This document shows, one piece after another, positions 5,166 to 5,753 of a stretch of DNA of 5,753 nt (positions within the stretch are counted from its first letter, which is position 1; each line of letters starts with the position of its first letter). The notes beneath the pieces are model-generated. The model was not told where the DNA came from, did not search any database, and worked only from the letters and a program-made list of their open reading frames with translations. Origin of the DNA: Lysobacterales bacterium (GTDB taxonomy: Bacteria > Pseudomonadota > Gammaproteobacteria > Xanthomonadales > SZUA-36); assembly GCA_009692275.1 (NCBI GenBank), contig SHZL01000182.1, positions 1-5,753 on the forward strand, written 5' to 3'. The position numbers and the translations under genes were made by a program.

Positions 5166-5181
5166 CCCGTTTCAGGACGGG
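5166..5181. repeat. Short inverted repeat in the yhbY/rlmE divergent spacer
   Basis: CCCGT (5166-5170) and ACGGG (5177-5181) are perfect inverted copies around a 6-base centre. The repeat sits just downstream of the -10 element facing yhbY, over the predicted transcription start, and about 30 bases upstream of the rlmE start. It is a possible operator or leader hairpin. It is short enough to occur by chance. Confidence 0.3.
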
Positions 5182-5182
5182 A

Positions 5183-5191
5183 ATTCTAGCA
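5183..5191 (-). promoter_or_regulatory. Extended -10 promoter element for yhbY operon
   Basis: Read on the minus strand the bases are TGCTAGAAT: a TGn extension directly followed by TAGAAT, five of six matches to the -10 consensus. No convincing -35 lies 16-18 bases upstream, which the TG extension can partly offset. Transcription would start near 5176 and give a yhbY leader of about 94 bases. I did not find a comparable promoter for rlmE in this 127-base spacer. Confidence 0.4.
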
Positions 5192-5209
5192 CGCGAAGGT
5201 ACAGCGGCG

Positions 5210-5753
5210 ATGGCACGCAGCAAAAGCAGCAAAAAATGGCTAATGGAGCATTTCGATGATCCCTATGTGAAGCAGGCACAGAAGCTAGGCTTGCGTTCGC
5301 GCTCTGCGTTCAAACTGATGGAAATTGACGAAAAATATGGACTCATCAAGCCCGGCTACTGCGTCGTTGACCTCGGCTGTGCGCCAGGTGGCTGGTGCCA
5401 GGTGGCCGTCACGGGAGTAGGCCCCAAGGGCAGGGTTATCGGCTTGGATGTGCTGGATATTCAACCCCTGAAAGGGGTCGAATTCATCCAGGGAGACTTC
5501 ACGCAGGACATCCCCCTGGAGCAGCTGGTAAAATTGCTTGGCGGGCAGCGGGTTGATCTTGTGTTGTCCGACATGGCCCCCAATATGAGTGGAATGGCCG
5601 TGACGGACCAGACCAAGGCCATGTACCTTGCTGAAATCGCACTCGACTTTGTGCGTTCACATTTGAAACCAGGAGGTGATTTCCTGGTCAAAATTTTTCA
5701 TGGTGCGGGGTTTGATGCGTATGTTCGCGAAGCGCGCAGAATTTTTACCAAGG
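5210..5753 (+). CDS. rlmE: RlmE (RrmJ/FtsJ), 23S rRNA 2'-O-methyltransferase, 3' end cut by window
   Basis: RlmE (EC 2.1.1.166) methylates the 2'-OH of U2552 in the A-loop of 23S rRNA during late 50S maturation. In total 181 residues are visible; the family has about 209, so roughly 28 are missing at the right edge. Seen are WLMEHFDDPYVKQAQKLGLR (10-29), RSAFKL (31-36), the SAM motif VVDLGCAPGGWCQVA (52-66), LQGD-like FIQGDF (92-97), LSDMAPNMSG (119-128) and FLVKIFHGAGFD (158-169). Three of the four catalytic KDKE residues are present: Lys35, Asp121 and Lys161. The final Glu would lie beyond the window. ATG 5210 has AAGG 10 bases upstream, and no other in-frame start lies nearby. It is divergent from yhbY; in E. 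coli ftsH follows, which cannot be checked here. Confidence 0.96.
   Translation, partial: MARSKSSKKWLMEHFDDPYVKQAQKLGLRSRSAFKLMEIDEKYGLIKPGYCVVDLGCAPGGWCQVAVTGVGPKGRVIGLDVLDIQPLKGVEFIQGDFTQDIPLEQLVKLLGGQRVDLVLSDMAPNMSGMAVTDQTKAMYLAEIALDFVRSHLKPGGDFLVKIFHGAGFDAYVREARRIFTK

Noticed and set aside
5135..5175. Sigma-32-like promoter for rlmE (CCCCCGTTT as -10)
   Set aside because: E. coli rlmE-ftsH is heat-shock controlled, so I looked, but there is no CTTGAAA-like -35 at the right distance.
1..5753. Mobile element, CRISPR array, tRNA or rRNA, phage or defence system
   Set aside because: No terminal repeats, spaced direct repeats, RNA-gene-like folds, transposase or nuclease-toxin genes were seen; all long stretches are explained by conserved housekeeping genes.

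Overview
The window reads as a housekeeping stretch of a gammaproteobacterial chromosome. The tandem order surE-pcm-nlpD-rpoS is a hallmark of that class, and the divergent yhbY / rlmE pair at the right end is also a common gammaproteobacterial arrangement. Coding density is high, base composition is even and moderately GC-rich, and I see no mobile elements, tRNA or rRNA genes, or CRISPR arrays. The protein sequences are clearly diverged from the enterobacterial and Pseudomonas members I can recall, so I would not name an order or genus.

Layout, left to right. (1) Positions 1-686, minus strand: an Smr-domain nuclease-family gene followed by a small single-span membrane protein of the DUF3301 family, which is cut by the window edge. 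The two genes overlap by ATGA. (2) 687-796: a divergent spacer with a perfect inverted repeat just ahead of surE. (3) 797-4378, plus strand: surE (nucleotidase), pcm (isoaspartyl protein repair), nlpD (outer-membrane lipoprotein amidase activator) and rpoS (stationary-phase sigma factor). The first three are tightly packed; rpoS follows a 160-base leader. (4) 4388-5082, minus strand, converging on rpoS: yhbY (CRM-domain ribosome-assembly factor) followed by a Mth938/NDUFAF3-like (DUF498) protein of unknown function. (5) 5083-5209: a divergent spacer with an extended -10 element facing yhbY. (6) From 5210, plus strand: rlmE (23S rRNA 2'-O-methyltransferase), cut by the right edge after about 181 of roughly 209 residues.

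The central operon groups stress-survival functions: nucleotide turnover, protein repair, cell-wall hydrolysis control and the general stress sigma factor. The flanks hold ribosome-related genes: Smr proteins that act on ribosomes, YhbY on the 50S precursor, and RlmE on 23S rRNA.

I found no convincing new multi-gene system. The most interesting signals concern rpoS. The protein aligns without gaps to E. coli RpoS from region 1.2 to region 4.2. However, it replaces two near-invariant aromatic positions with cysteine, has glutamine at the position of E. coli Lys173, and lacks the acidic N-terminus. Its leader offers two alternative CAGCGC arms able to pair with the Shine-Dalgarno region, one of them lying over the nlpD stop codon.
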